Positions 11,404 to 21,720 are shown, numbered from the stretch's first letter. The stretch is DNA of 64,000 bases from Diphasiastrum complanatum (GCA_029204225.1 CM055092.1:22097669-22161668); one strand, 5' to 3'. Numbers and translations are program-made. The notes: generated from the letters alone by a model not told the origin.

Positions 11404-11886
11404 TGTAAAGACTACTAGGAACAATTCCCTAAGATAAGGATAGGAAAACACGAGAGACTGTGGAGCAAAACCACCCAACCAATCCTAGATCCCTCCTGGA
11501 AAATCCTCCTGGATCTAGCCCCCAAGCCATGCCAATGTGACAACGAGAGAAGAGCTCATTAGGTAACCTAACCAAGTCGTCAACGGAATAATCACTACCT
11601 CAATATATAGAGAGTAGGATCCTGTGCATGAGCACATGCAATCCCCATGCAGGTCAACTATAAATAGGTCACAACTCTTCATGCATACCTCCTGCCTGTA
11701 TCAGTCACACGTACATGCACTACTCCATATGTCTCAATTAGAGTGTCTGGGTCCTCTCAAGGTCATTAGTCACCAACAGGCTTTGATGTGGAATAAAATC
11801 TAAGCGTGACCAATAATCTCAAATATTGGAGGGCCGGTCTACCATATTAGGACTATTCTAGGTCCTTAACCGAATATGGCCATAAC
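11404..11886 (-). repeat. 5' LTR of the chromodomain-tail element
   Basis: Plus strand starts TGTAAAGACTACTAGG and ends GGCCATAAC, followed by T instead of the A seen in the left copy, so the outermost base is mutated or lost. Several small indels distinguish it from 6706-7194. Confidence 0.9.
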
Positions 11887-12124
11887 TCGCGTTTCAAAAA
11901 ATATCACAATGGTGTCACATTTAGTTTGTGCACATCAACTAATATATACCATCATTAATTGAAGACACACCCCATCTTTTTGTAATGGTTCACATTTCTT
12001 TTTGACACATGCAACTGGTGAGTGGTGACTAATAAATCTAGAAATAATTCTCATTGTTTGATGCCCAGAAATAGTCAGATTTTCAACAGACTTGACATCT
12101 CTTTCCTTATGTACCTCTGGATTA

Positions 12125-12170
<46 letters not shown>

Positions 12171-12978
12171 GCAACAGGAAGACGGAGAACAATTCCAAGG
12201 GGGGGAGGGATCTGTGACAGGTGTAATACTCAGGTGATAGAGAACAAACCCATTGTTCCCTTTACCATGCTATTAGAGAGAGAGATTAGTGCCTCTTTCA
12301 GCACCCTCAGCCAATCCTAGGGAAATTTTGGAATATGAAAATCTTAGGTGTCTACCTCTATTTCAGTAGCATTAGGATTTAGAAATTAGCTCCAAATTGT
12401 TGTGAACCGTGTGTATAATAGGTGATTTGACTCAATGGATTTTAATGAATAGATTCATTCAATCATCAAAACTCCTTGAGAAAAAACTGCCAATAAAACT
12501 TGAAAACCATAGCCACTGGATAAGAAATGTAAATGTGAAACAAATGCAAGCACACGTAACACGTGGGATTTCATGGAACAGATCAGTCCTTTTGATAAAA
12601 CTCAAGAAGTTCTTTGGATACTTTTAGATACACAAATACTAGCCAGCTCCAATCTTTAAACAGAAAATCTAGCCTATTGGAGGAATATATGCTTGGACTT
12701 GGCACAAGCTCACAATTCCCATCCACTTACTTAGTGATTCCAACCAGACAATTCTATCACTTTCACACTACCTCCAAAACTAATCTAAGCATCAAAATAC
12801 CTGAAGCCTTTTTTTCAAGCAACGAGCTTCAAAGATGAGCTTGCTAATAACAATAGTCTGTCACAGCATTACTATTTCCTTCAGAACCTGCGGATGATAA
12901 GAGCAGGATTTTTTCCAGCTGATTACGGTGTGAACCAAACGACAAATTTGGAAGCATCCACCTTTCAAGACCTCCAAC
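11887..12978. other. No gene recognised; downstream flank of PEX13
   Basis: This is the 3' side of the minus-strand PEX13 gene and should contain its 3' UTR next to 12978. It includes a (CT)20 tract. No other domain or RNA gene is visible. Confidence 0.5.
12127..12166. repeat. (CT)20 microsatellite
   Basis: Forty bases of uninterrupted CT. Short ORFs through it are artefacts. Confidence 0.95.
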
Positions 12979-13197
12979 TTATTGCTTAGGTTCATTGCTG
13001 TTGTTATCCGACCATACATTGTCCCATGTTCCATCACCTTTTGGCATTCCTTGTGAATCATTTCCCAACTTTGTCCCCGAACCAAGCAATGCTCTGCTTG
13101 CTGCTTTAGATCGTTCTCTGGCTCTTGTCCGAAAGCCCAACAGCCGGAGCACAAATCTCGCAAGCTCTCCATACAAAACACCAGCACGGTCACAAAG
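12979..13197 (-). CDS. PEX13: PEX13 exon 5 (last)
   Basis: Acceptor TTTACAG is followed by LCDRAGVLYGELARFVLRLL, a basic linker and GDGTWDNVWSDN; the stop is TAA at 12979-12981. The WDNVW ending is characteristic of plant PEX13. Confidence 0.92.
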   Translation of the reverse strand, partial: LCDRAGVLYGELARFVLRLLGFRTRARERSKAASRALLGSGTKLGNDSQGMPKGDGTWDNVWSDNNSNEPKQ

Positions 13198-15146
13198 CTG
13201 TAAATGAGGAGCAAATGAACCAGCACAAATGCATCTTAGTAAAAGTTTGTGAATCCATATTGACAAACTGAAAGTAAGAAACTGAATAATACAACACATG
13301 CTTTACAATAAAATTTACCTGAAGAAGTGCAGTAATGAAAAAGTGAATTGCTTGAGTATTCTCATCAACAAGAATAGATATTCTCCCAAAAAAATTTACA
13401 ACTCCATGCATCTGCAAAAGCCAACAATTTTTTTGGCAAATATTAGACTCAAAGTTTCATGGCATTCAAGAACAGACCTTCAGAAATTGTGTTACAGTGT
13501 GAAGATCAAGTAGAATCACCAGCTGTGATGGAACTAGGAAGAGCAAAAGTACACATCCTACTAACCGAACAAACTTCAAGTCCAAACAAACTATTCCATT
13601 GCTCCAGAACGATAGAGAATCAAAGGTGTACAGATGCAACCATTCATCTCAAACAAATATAGCACAGAAGTACTCTACTGAAGGAGCTACTCATCATAAA
13701 AAAGCACTTTCAATCATCATAGAGAATCAACTGTGTACCAACCAAAAATATTTGCACAAAAGAGTTATATCATATTCAGGAACAAAGTCTGTCAAAGGTA
13801 GAAACGAGTGTGTGTTTTCCTCAAATCCGCATAGTAAGGTGTGTGTGTGTGTGTGTGTGTGTGTCTTGTGCGTGCATGTATGTGTGTGTGTGTGTGTGTG
13901 TGTGTCTTGTGTGTGCATGTATGTTTCAACCTAAAAAATTTAAACAAGACTAAACATTATCGCCACAATACAAAAATCACGAACCTTAACAATAGAGTTC
14001 GTACAGAGTCAACACAGTAAAAAATATCTTCATAGAACCTAACTACCAACAAAAGCTCCGAGTTGAGGAGAATATGCTTACCTGCATCTATCCAGAACAA
14101 GGGATTGATGGATGTAGGTGAGCATATTCTCCTCAACTCGGAGCTTTTCTGGGAACCAGGAAATTCTTGTGGAACCACAGGTATCTACACATATTCTCAG
14201 TTGTTATCCATGTCCCAACAAGTAGTCATGACTCTAATTTTGTCCATAACAGCGACTACTGAACACCTACGGGCCGCGGCTCGTGGCGGGGGAGAACACC
14301 ATTTCGGAAGGTGCACATGATGAGGCACGAGATGAGGCACGGGTTGATTCAGGGGATGGTGCACAGGATGATTCAGGGGTTAGTGCACAGGAGGCCCAGA
14401 GCCCAAAGCATTTGTATTCAGATGCCCAGCTAGACGACTTGATTGCCACATTGGATTCAGAGGCTCAGCAGATGCCGAGTGTCAGGGCACCCTCTTCATC
14501 TCTTGCCAGCATGCCATACACAGAGTCCCAACCACAGCAGCCGCATGAGGTGCCTACAGTTCCTCCAATTCCTCAGAGGGTATATGTGCGCCGCACAGCT
14601 CCTCCAGTGCCATCGATGCCATTCAGGCCTGCAGCCCCTCCATCGTCGTCCACTTCTACAGCACCAGGTCTCCATGGCAGGCCACCATCTATGCCCAGGT
14701 TTTCTCTTGCAGCGCCCACATCCACAGTGGCTCCTCCAGCTGCTCCTCCAGTGGCAGCACCCACTTCACATCCTCTCCTTTGGCAGCACCCACTCCACTG
14801 GCTCCCCCTTTGGCAGCACCCCAGGATGTACCAGTACCGGCCACCGCAACGCCCCTTTCAGTACATATCGTCACTGTACTTGCCTCCTGCACAACCAGTT
14901 TCTCTAGCAACAGTAGCCCCACAGGCACACACTCCACGAGCTCATCCTCCTCGCTCAGGTGCACAGGGAGTTCCCTCTTTTGCTTCCCTATCCCAGCCGG
15001 TCTCAGCTTAGGCCCAGCCTAGCCAGCCAGGTGATTTGCATGGGGGTGATGAGGCATTGACAGCTCTTCTTGTCCGCAAGAGACCAAGAAGGACCAAGGG
15101 TGCACCAAACAAGAAAGGCAAGGCATAGAAACTGCCAAGGACACTA

Positions 15147-15227
<81 letters not shown>

Positions 15228-16664
15228 TGCTTCCCAATTTGTTTGACAAATTTGATTCCAAAAAAATTTCTTGACTTCTTGGTTCTAAATGTTGCATGTA
15301 GAATTGTCCTATCGTTTTGCTCTCCATGTATGAGCATCAGATGGACTTCTGATCAATAGAAAGGTAGCATTTCTTTAGAACTTTGCAAATGCCTTTGATC
15401 AATCAAATCTTACCCTCAGCCGAGTCCTTTTTATCAAATCCCCATTTGTGAAGCCGATCTATTCCAGCTTTGCAATTTTTCCCTTATCATGGTTCTTAGA
15501 GTTTACCACATAGAAGTGGTATAAGACGGACAAACATAGAAGTAGCTTGATTAATTGGAAGTAAGTGTTTCCCACAACCGTGATGTCAAACAATTCAAAA
15601 ACATCAAGACCATATAGGGCATCCCCCAGCTATATTATTAGAGAATTAGGTTTGTTTCTACGTCCTTTTTTGTAAAGTCAATGTAAACACAAACCACGAC
15701 ATCAAATTAGTTCATAAAGTATGCAACTCAACAACCACAAGTCATCAAAGGCCAAAGCATCGAGCTTAGATTTTTTCAAGGGTGCTCGTATGCTAGGGTG
15801 GTCTTCTACCAACAACTTTTGTGAAGTCATTGTCACTATGTAATGCACTCAAAGCAAGAATTGCTTGACCAATGGTTAATTGTGTGTGTGTGTGTGTGTG
15901 TGTGCATGTGTGTGTGTGTGTGAGAGAGAGAGAAAGAGAGTACCGCACGTAGCACGGACTCCCAAAAACTTGCTGGCCTAGGAGGAGAACCTCCATCACG
16001 ATTATTTGGATCACCTGGTCCATAACCTCCATAAGGAACCATCGGACCCCCCATGTTATAGCCCCCCATCCCTCCATAACCCCCATAACGATTGTTCAAT
16101 CCACCACCATAGCCTCCATAAGGGCTTCCTCCATACATTCCACCATAGCTGCTTCCGTAAGAATTCCCCAAATAGCTCCCTCTATAATCTGCCCCATAGG
16201 TCCCACCATAGCCGTTGTATCCTAAGCTTCCATAGGGCCTATTATAGCTGGTTGAACCATATCCTGCTGTTGTTGAACCATAACCTGCCATTGTTTAAAA
16301 CAGCAAAACATTTCTTAGAAGAAAATCTGAACTTTAGCCTTGAAGAAGAAACTCTTAAAGTCTTCCCTTAATAAAAAACAATTAAACTTTCATCAAACAA
16401 TGTTAACAGAACCATGTGGAAATAGTACAGTTGACTTACCAGTGTTAGACCTCTCCCAAGGTCTGATTGGCAGTTGTCGTCCATCGGCTACTGAAACGTC
16501 CCTTACAGCGCTAACTTCATCCTTTTTCTCCCCTGAGCTAACAACACCTGAAGAAATGACTGAGGCAGTAGTACTTGTGCTAGTAGTAGGAGCAAATGGC
16601 GAACCAGCACTGCTTCCACCTCGTGCTTCAGGGCGTTCCCAAGGCTTCAAAGGTGCCGGACGGC
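12979..16664 (-). CDS. PEX13: Peroxisomal membrane protein PEX13 (four exons; first coding exon not found)
   Basis: PEX13 is part of the docking complex at the peroxisomal membrane through which PEX5 and PEX7 import matrix proteins. Spliced minus-strand exons are 16664-16440, 16284-15944, 13411-13319 and 13197-12979; every junction has GT/AG and the phases agree (1, 0, 0). Features in order: PLKPWER and LPIRPWER motifs, a Gly/Tyr-rich repeat (YGST, YGGYGG), PPRPASFWESVLRA, the hydrophobic block VVNFFGRISILVDENTQAIH, then LYGELARFVLRLLG and the C-terminal WDNVW. There is no SH3 domain, as known for plant PEX13, unlike the yeast and animal proteins. The N-terminal residues before GRPAPLKPWER lie on an exon I could not locate. 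The protein without exon 1 is about 292 residues, close to the plant family length. Confidence 0.92.
13319..13411 (-). CDS. PEX13: PEX13 exon 4
   Basis: A 93-bp, phase-0 exon with acceptor TTTTGCAG and donor GTAAAT. It encodes 31 residues, MHGVVNFFGRISILVDENTQ and AIHFFITALLQ, the conserved hydrophobic block of plant PEX13. Confidence 0.92.
13839..13923. repeat. Duplicated (GT)n compound repeat in PEX13 intron 3
   Basis: Two copies of the pattern (GT)n-CTTGTG-(C/T)GTGCATGTATG lie in tandem, suggesting duplication of a whole compound microsatellite. Confidence 0.85.
14051..14148. repeat. 98-bp near-perfect hairpin in PEX13 intron 3
   Basis: Arms 14051-14092 and 14107-14148 are complementary over 42 bases with three exceptions, around a 14-nt loop. 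The arm starts AAAAGCTCCGAGTTGAGGAG. On plus-strand RNA all three exceptions are G-U pairs; on the PEX13-sense (minus) RNA they would be A-C. It may be a small foldback element, or a precursor of small RNAs. Confidence 0.9.
14283..15128 (+). pseudogene. Proline-rich ORF of unknown identity, one in-frame stop
   Basis: An open plus-strand frame of about 280 codons, broken by TAG at 15009, sits antisense inside PEX13 intron 3. The N-terminal third is acidic (EGAHDEARDEARVDSGDG) with LYSDAQLDDLIATLDSEAQQ; the middle is rich in Pro, Ala and Ser; the end is strongly basic (VRKRPRRTKGAPNKKGKA). There is no clear ATG at the start, which is taken at GTG/after an upstream stop. I do not recognise a family. 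One possibility is the C-terminal tail of a hAT transposase, since a hAT relic lies 4 kb away, but no diagnostic hAT dimerisation motif is visible. Confidence 0.35.
15149..15226. repeat. (AT)n(AG)n compound microsatellite
   Basis: About 62 bp of alternating AT followed by eight AG units, in PEX13 intron 3 just after the proline-rich ORF. Confidence 0.95.
15881..15940. repeat. (TG)n(AG)n microsatellite abutting the PEX13 exon 3 donor
   Basis: TG tract interrupted by one GCATG, then AG with one AAAG interruption. It begins within five bases of the splice donor at 15943, so length changes could affect splicing. Confidence 0.9.
15944..16284 (-). CDS. PEX13: PEX13 exon 3 (Gly/Tyr-rich)
   Basis: Acceptor AATGGCAG lies just upstream of 16284 and donor GTACTC begins at 15943. 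It encodes the YG-rich repeat region, which in PEX13 proteins is reported to form a permeable meshwork in the import pore, and ends SFWESVLRA. An ATG eight bases upstream belongs to the intron and is not a start. A (TG)n(AG)n microsatellite lies immediately inside the downstream intron, within 5 bp of the donor. Confidence 0.9.
16440..16664 (-). CDS. PEX13: PEX13 exon 2
   Basis: Acceptor CCAAACAG ends at 16665 and donor GTAAGT starts at 16439. The 225-bp exon begins with two bases of a split glycine codon and ends with the first base of another. It encodes the two PWER proline-rich motifs separated by a Ser/Thr-rich linker (TTSTSTTASVISSGVVSSGE). The upstream exon must end with the first base of that glycine codon. 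Confidence 0.9.
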
Positions 16665-19034
16665 CTGTTTGGCACAAGACAGTGGCATCAAAGAATTCAG
16701 TGATTATAAGATTAAACAGGTATCAACACCACCACCTGCAAAATAGATGGGATTTTACCAGAAAATGGTGCGTGTGTAATACAAATAAAATTGAACGAAT
16801 GATCTGCAAAGAGCTTAAATACCTTCAAGCTACATAATGCCAACAGACATACATTGAAAATGCATACAACCAACTCAGGATCCTGAACTTACGATAAGAT
16901 AGGAAATCATGATTGAAAGAACAAAACTGCTCCCAATTCTATCTTGAAAAAACTATCTTTGCAAAAAACTACAGCGAATGTCCACCATGGTTCATCTGCT
17001 GTGCATATACTGCATGCTGATGCCTCTTTACTCTTATGTGATTTCACAAATGCTCATGAAGGCATGTCTGTCTATTGATTTATTGGAGACCTCATCGGTA
17101 TATGCTTCTCCCCTTACACAACACATGCTGAAATGAAATTTGCATTAAGGCAGAAAATTGTTTCATACAGCAGGCAGGTTTGTACAAAAAGAAATGCCCG
17201 AATGTCTTTGGACACAGCTCTCATTGCTTGTGCATATGGCCAGCCACTAGCAGCAACTACATCTGATCTGCTGATAGCTCACTCTACATTTTGAATCTTA
17301 TTTCAGAAATTCTTCCATGTGTCCACTCTTCCACAAAAACCACAAAAACCAAGTTGCTAGATTATGTTGGACATTCGAATGGATACAATCGATCCCCATC
17401 CCTTTGAACTGTCCAGCCCCATATCATTTAAATTACTTCCTATACGTTATTGCTTAGAATAGTATACCTTATGTGAACTTCTTTTACAACAAAAATTAGA
17501 AAAAAGTCTGCATGAATCACTCTATATTTAGCATTTATTCAGAGATTAGAAAAACTGTGTGCAATCTTTGAATCTATTGTACACACCAACTTCACCGACA
17601 AAGTCTTAGAGACTTGGACCATCAACTCCAACATGCATAGCACAGAGTCAAGACTGTAAAAACTGCCTGAGATTTTATCTAAGATCAAAAAACGAAAAAG
17701 TGCCTTATTAGCAACATACTTTTAAGCCACGTCTTTTCCTTGCACCAAATGTAATAGTTTGACTTGAAAGGCTCAGCACGGATTCACACCATAAATATGA
17801 CAAAACTTAAGTATAGAAAAGAGTGAAGGATGGATGGCACATGGGTTTGAAATACCCAAATACAACAAAAAAAATCTCTTCACTCTTTCCAGTCCAATGT
17901 TGAAATGTCAGAGCAATGACTTGTCCTAAACTGCGCTTAATATTATAATCATCAATGGTACAGACCCACGAGCCACAAAGTGAAAGGAGCCATCAAAATC
18001 TTGACAAGTCCCATTCCAATTTCCTGTTAACTATGTTACTAGCCCTTACAAAGCTTCTGTTAATGCGATGCCAGTACATCCAAAATTATTTCCCTCAATG
18101 ACAGTTGCCATTCTTCAGGTTCGGCTACTACACAATTGGAGTCAGAAACAGGTGCAGTATTTGGTTCATTTTGAAGGTTAACCAAATGCAACATGCAAGC
18201 CCATTGATGTCTTTGGCCACATATCAATGTCATGTCTCAGATCAATCAGACATAGAGAACCCTAATAGTTATAAAAAGTATATAACAGATATGACATCAC
18301 ATCATAAACAATCTACAAATGAAAGTGCATGTCCACTAGTAACAATATCCAATAACATGGTAATATTGAAAGTAACACAAAAGTAAAAGATGCCACTCAC
18401 ATGACGCAAACAAAGAAACTCGTAAAGACCAGGAATGCCAAATAGCAGCAAGAGGGACATGTGCGTTGAATGATAAATGGATAGGAATAAAGCATAGAAG
18501 GTCGGACAATAGAAGGAAAAGACTGTACTGAAATTGAAGAATGGGTAGGAACATAGTTGCATCAAAACAATGTTCCAAGGACCAGGACCCTGCGTTCCAG
18601 AACGCAGTCTTCAGGAACGCATGAACGCTGTCTGGCAAAAAACCTGAAATTTTTTTGTTAACAGCCCGCGATGCCCCATTTCCAGCGCACTTCTTGGAGA
18701 GAAGAGAAGCTTGTGGAGAGAGAAATAGGTGGCCAAATGGGTAGCGTGAGCACTCTATGCGGAGGCCATGATGATTGCAATGTAGCACTCAGAAGTGGGC
18801 AACAGTGATTAGGTGGGGATTTGCAAGTAAAGCAGGCTACTTGGAGCCTTTTTTCACACCTTTTTTTCCTTGCTTTGTCTGGAGGCTATAGTGCATTATT
18901 TTGAGTGATTCATGTTGCTAAGTTTGGCCGTAGGGTTGCTAGGGAGAGAGTGATTGCATGTTCCCAAGCTTCTTATGCATAGGTGGTCACTATTAGCTAG
19001 GCTTGTTTTAGCTCCCCTTTTTCCACCTACCGAC
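16665..19034. other. PEX13 intron 1 / upstream region; no exon recognised
   Basis: The missing first exon of PEX13 should lie here or beyond. It must be a short ATG-started exon ending in phase 1 with a GT donor on the minus strand. I scanned for one and found no convincing candidate; ATGGCCTCCGCATAG near 18765 starts with MAS but stops at once. No other gene is visible. Confidence 0.4.
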
Positions 19035-20710
19035 TTTCCATTGAGTTTTTGACCTTTTTTATGCGTCTTGAGGGTTTCTGTAGCCATGCGTGTGGCGGAC
19101 AAGGCATGGGGTCGGAGGTGGATTTCTTGGTGGGAGACACCGTGGTTTTTACAACTTCATGTGCATGCAAATGGCCTTGCTTGTTTTGCGGGACCACCTT
19201 TTGCAGCACAGCGACGAGGATCAGAGCTCACTTGCTTGGTTTGACCAGACTAGATGGGCCCCATGTGTTGCAATCTTGCACCTGAGCGAGAGCACCTATT
19301 GAGCACATATGGACGAGCAGTAGCAACGACTTCACCTAGGGTACAGATTGGTGGGCAATTAGGTTCTATTGGCACTGAATCACTGGATGGCGGTAGCGGG
19401 GCAGGGCCGTCATGGCCTAGTCCATCAGGATCAGGGCCATCACGCACTTCATCGGCAGAGGCAGGCCCATCACGGCCACCATCAGCCATAGCAACAAGTC
19501 CATCATCTACAGGAGAGGCTTTTCCATCAAGGGAGTTAGTTGGGGGAGGGTCTACCAAAAGTAATGGCCCAGGTTCAGCAGAGGGGATAGTTCCTATGGC
19601 AACTAAGGGAGGTGCTAGGGAGAGAGCATAGAGTGGAGCACACACATGCCCTAGAGTCAAGCCACGACCACATGCAGCTACATAGGATAGAACGGGCCTA
19701 TATCGACAGACCACAGTGCCTGCAAGGTGGCAGCGGACACACCATGAGGTAGCCACTAGACTTAACGCCAGTTTTTTATAGTGGCTACCTTGCATTTTCC
19801 TTGCCCGACACCACTATCTTCCGTGACATGATGAAGGAGATTGCAACTTTGTGATGCCAGTTGGAGGACCCCCACACGCAAGGCTCTTCTTACTCACCAT
19901 TTGAGAGAGGAGCATGCTTGCATCATGGGAGAGCTCAGCCCCATACGACATGCTTGGGCCACACATGGTTGTTCTATTCTATCAGATGGGTGAACTGATA
20001 TTAGGCGCAAGCCTATTATCAACATCTTGGTTTCATGTCCGCCAAGCACAGTATTTCTCAAGGGTGTGGATGCCACTCGAGACAGCGTTGTCGAGTCGAG
20101 AGAGTTTCTCTATGAGCATATACGTAAAGCAGTCGTTGAGGAGGGGACACAACATGTGGTGCAGGTGGTCACCGCCAATGTCAGCAACTATGTGGCTATG
20201 GGTGAGGCCTCCCCTACATCGATCTTTTGATGCATGAAGTCCCCAGGGTTTCCACCATCGCATCCAGTGCCATCTTCTTGTTCACATTTGTAACCAGGAA
20301 GAAGAGGACCCTCGCCATGTTCAGGACATATAGCCCACGGGATCTGAAGAAGCAGCACCCACACGATTTGCATACCACTTTGTCGTGCTGCAGTGGTTGC
20401 TTCAAGTTTGACCTGCATTGCGCCAGATGGCAGCCAGCCCTGAGTTCACACAGTGGCATCATAGATGCAATCCGACTGGACTTAGGTTTTAGAGGACTGT
20501 TTTCGGAGATGATTCTTGGCGACAGGTTGAGCAATTGATTGAGGTCGTACAGCCAGTGTACCATGTGCTGAGGTTGGTGGATTGAGAGGGTTCTGCACTC
20601 AGCCTCATTTAAGAGTTTATGGACAAGATCGGGGAGACCCTTCAGCGACCATTCTTTGATGAGCACAAGTACACATTTAGATCTTTTCAGAGTACAATCG
20701 GGAGCTGGCA
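19035..20710 (+). pseudogene. hAT-family transposase relic (BED finger, DUF659, central region)
   Basis: Three blocks of a plant hAT transposase lie in order on the plus strand. A BED-type zinc finger sits at about 19163-19240 (CKWPCLFCGTTF, TRIRAHLLGL). A Gly/Pro/Ser-rich linker follows to 19631. The DUF659 domain lies at about 19960-20230 (HGCSILSDG, KPIINILVSCPPSTVFLKGV, HVVQVVTANVSNYV). Near 20500-20680 is the region WRQVEQLIEVVQPVYHVLRL then EFMDKIGETLQRPFFDEH. Stops (for example within SDG*TD) and frameshifts make it non-functional, and the C-terminal dimerisation domain is absent: a gypsy LTR begins soon after. Transposase would have excised and reinserted hAT elements with 8-bp duplications. 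Confidence 0.85.
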
Positions 20711-20774
20711 TGTCATGATAGGAGGCAGCACAGGACCACTACATCCATGGCCAGGGCAGGATGCAAGAGAGAAG

Positions 20775-21084
20775 GTGTTACGAGCTCGTGACCAGTGCCG
20801 AACCCTAGAGAACACAGATAGGTCAGATACCACAGTTAGGGTCGTGTCCAGCGTACATGACCAACAGGGCAAGACAGTGTGAGTAGTGTGCCCCAGCACG
20901 GTCCATAGCCATGGCGGGCCTAACACAGCCTGGGGACCCTGTCAGCAGGATAGGGCTCCCAGTTGGGTCCCGACGTGCAGTCGGCCACATCAGTGACATG
21001 TGGCGACACTTGGCAGTAGCATGCTACCAGTCCTCACACTGGGCTGTTAGTGTTTGCCCTACTGTGGTGTTAGGAACTATTACA
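20775..21084 (+). other. Probable 5' LTR of the gypsy element
   Basis: It begins TGTTACGAGCTCGTGACC and ends ACTATTACA, one base before the primer site. The start could instead be TGTCATGATA at 20711. No partner 3' LTR is in the window, so the boundary rests on the TG...CA rule alone. Confidence 0.5.
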
Positions 21085-21085
21085 C

Positions 21086-21098
21086 TGGTATCAGAGCC
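21086..21098 (+). other. Primer-binding site, tRNA-iMet type
   Basis: TGGTATCAGAGCC, an exact match to the complement of the plant initiator tRNA-Met 3' end, one base after the LTR. Confidence 0.95.
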
Positions 21099-21159
21099 AT
21101 CTCCATCTTTGGGAGCTAAGTAGCAGCAGTAGAGAAAGTCAGAAAGGTATACAGATACT

Positions 21160-21720
21160 TGGAGATTTTCAGAAATTAGAAGAGCAGGGCCAGCGCTGTA
21201 GGAACAGCCTTCTACCGATCAGAAGTGTGTAGAAAAGCTTGCTTGTCAGATAGAAATTAGTAAAAGTTTCTAGAGCAGGTCCAGCGCTGCATTTCCGGCT
21301 TTCATCTTTGATTTTTGCCATCAGATTCGGGAATTAGAACGACATTTTGAAGAGGAAGAGTGGTGCTGATCCAGCGCTGACAGTGCCCACATCTTTTCTG
21401 ATTTCCAATACCATTTTTGGTTTTAAATCAAAGTTTTTTAAAGCAAATAGGTCGCTGTCCAGCCAGCGAGGGTAGAGAGGCACCAAAATCAGAAATTGAA
21501 ATATTTTTTGGGTCTCAAATCAGAAGCAAACGAGCCAGTTGGGTTGCTGTCAGACTAGCGAGGACAGGCAGCTATCAACATCAGAAGGTTTGGCACTTTT
21601 TGGAGTTCTTTGCCTCGTTTTTTGGAGCCTTATAGCTGCAATCAGACCAGCGAGCTACTATCCTCAAAGAACCGGGAAATTTGGCACCGTTTTGAAGCTT
21701 CAAACTGGCATTTTCCGGGA
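21160..21720 (+). repeat. Degenerate ~90-bp tandem repeats in the gypsy leader
   Basis: Six copies of a diverged unit, recognised by (T)CCAGCGCTG or its variants (CCAGCGAG, ACTAGCGAGG) at about 21189, 21275, 21369, 21455, 21552 and 21642, each followed some 30-50 bases later by ATCAGAA. Spacing is 86-97 bp. Units differ considerably, so the array is old. Confidence 0.6.

Larger units (their letters stand above)
6706..11886 (-). mobile_element. LTR retrotransposon with near-empty interior (Ty3/gypsy chromodomain remnant only)
   Basis: Two ~485-bp repeats in the same orientation (6706-7194 and 11404-11886) flank 4.2 kb. On the minus strand the LTR begins TGTTATGGCC and ends CTTTACA. The primer-binding site beside the right (5') LTR and the polypurine tract beside the left (3') LTR are both present, so orientation is certain. 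The LTRs differ at about 20 positions by eye (~4%). The interior has no gag, protease, RT, RNase H or integrase core that I can read, only a chromodomain-like stretch at the 3' end. This fits a non-autonomous large retrotransposon derivative of a chromovirus. No clear 5-bp target duplication is visible. Confidence 0.85.

Noticed and set aside
15836-16291. MAGYGSTT as the start of a glycine-rich protein
   Set aside because: The ATG lies in intron sequence just before the AG acceptor; the exon joins in phase to the upstream PWER exon.
18580-18630. Inverted repeat CTGCGTTC/GAACGCAG
   Set aside because: Only eight paired bases with no longer arms or duplication; expected by chance.
18741-18770. 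PEX13 first exon beginning ATGGCCTCC
   Set aside because: The frame stops after four codons and has no suitable donor.
19250-19795. 181-codon minus-strand ORF opposite the hAT linker
   Set aside because: It is the antisense shadow of the Gly/Pro/Ser-rich hAT linker and has no domain.
21160-21720. CRISPR-like array
   Set aside because: Units are degenerate, there are no constant repeats or variable spacers, and the context is a plant retrotransposon leader.
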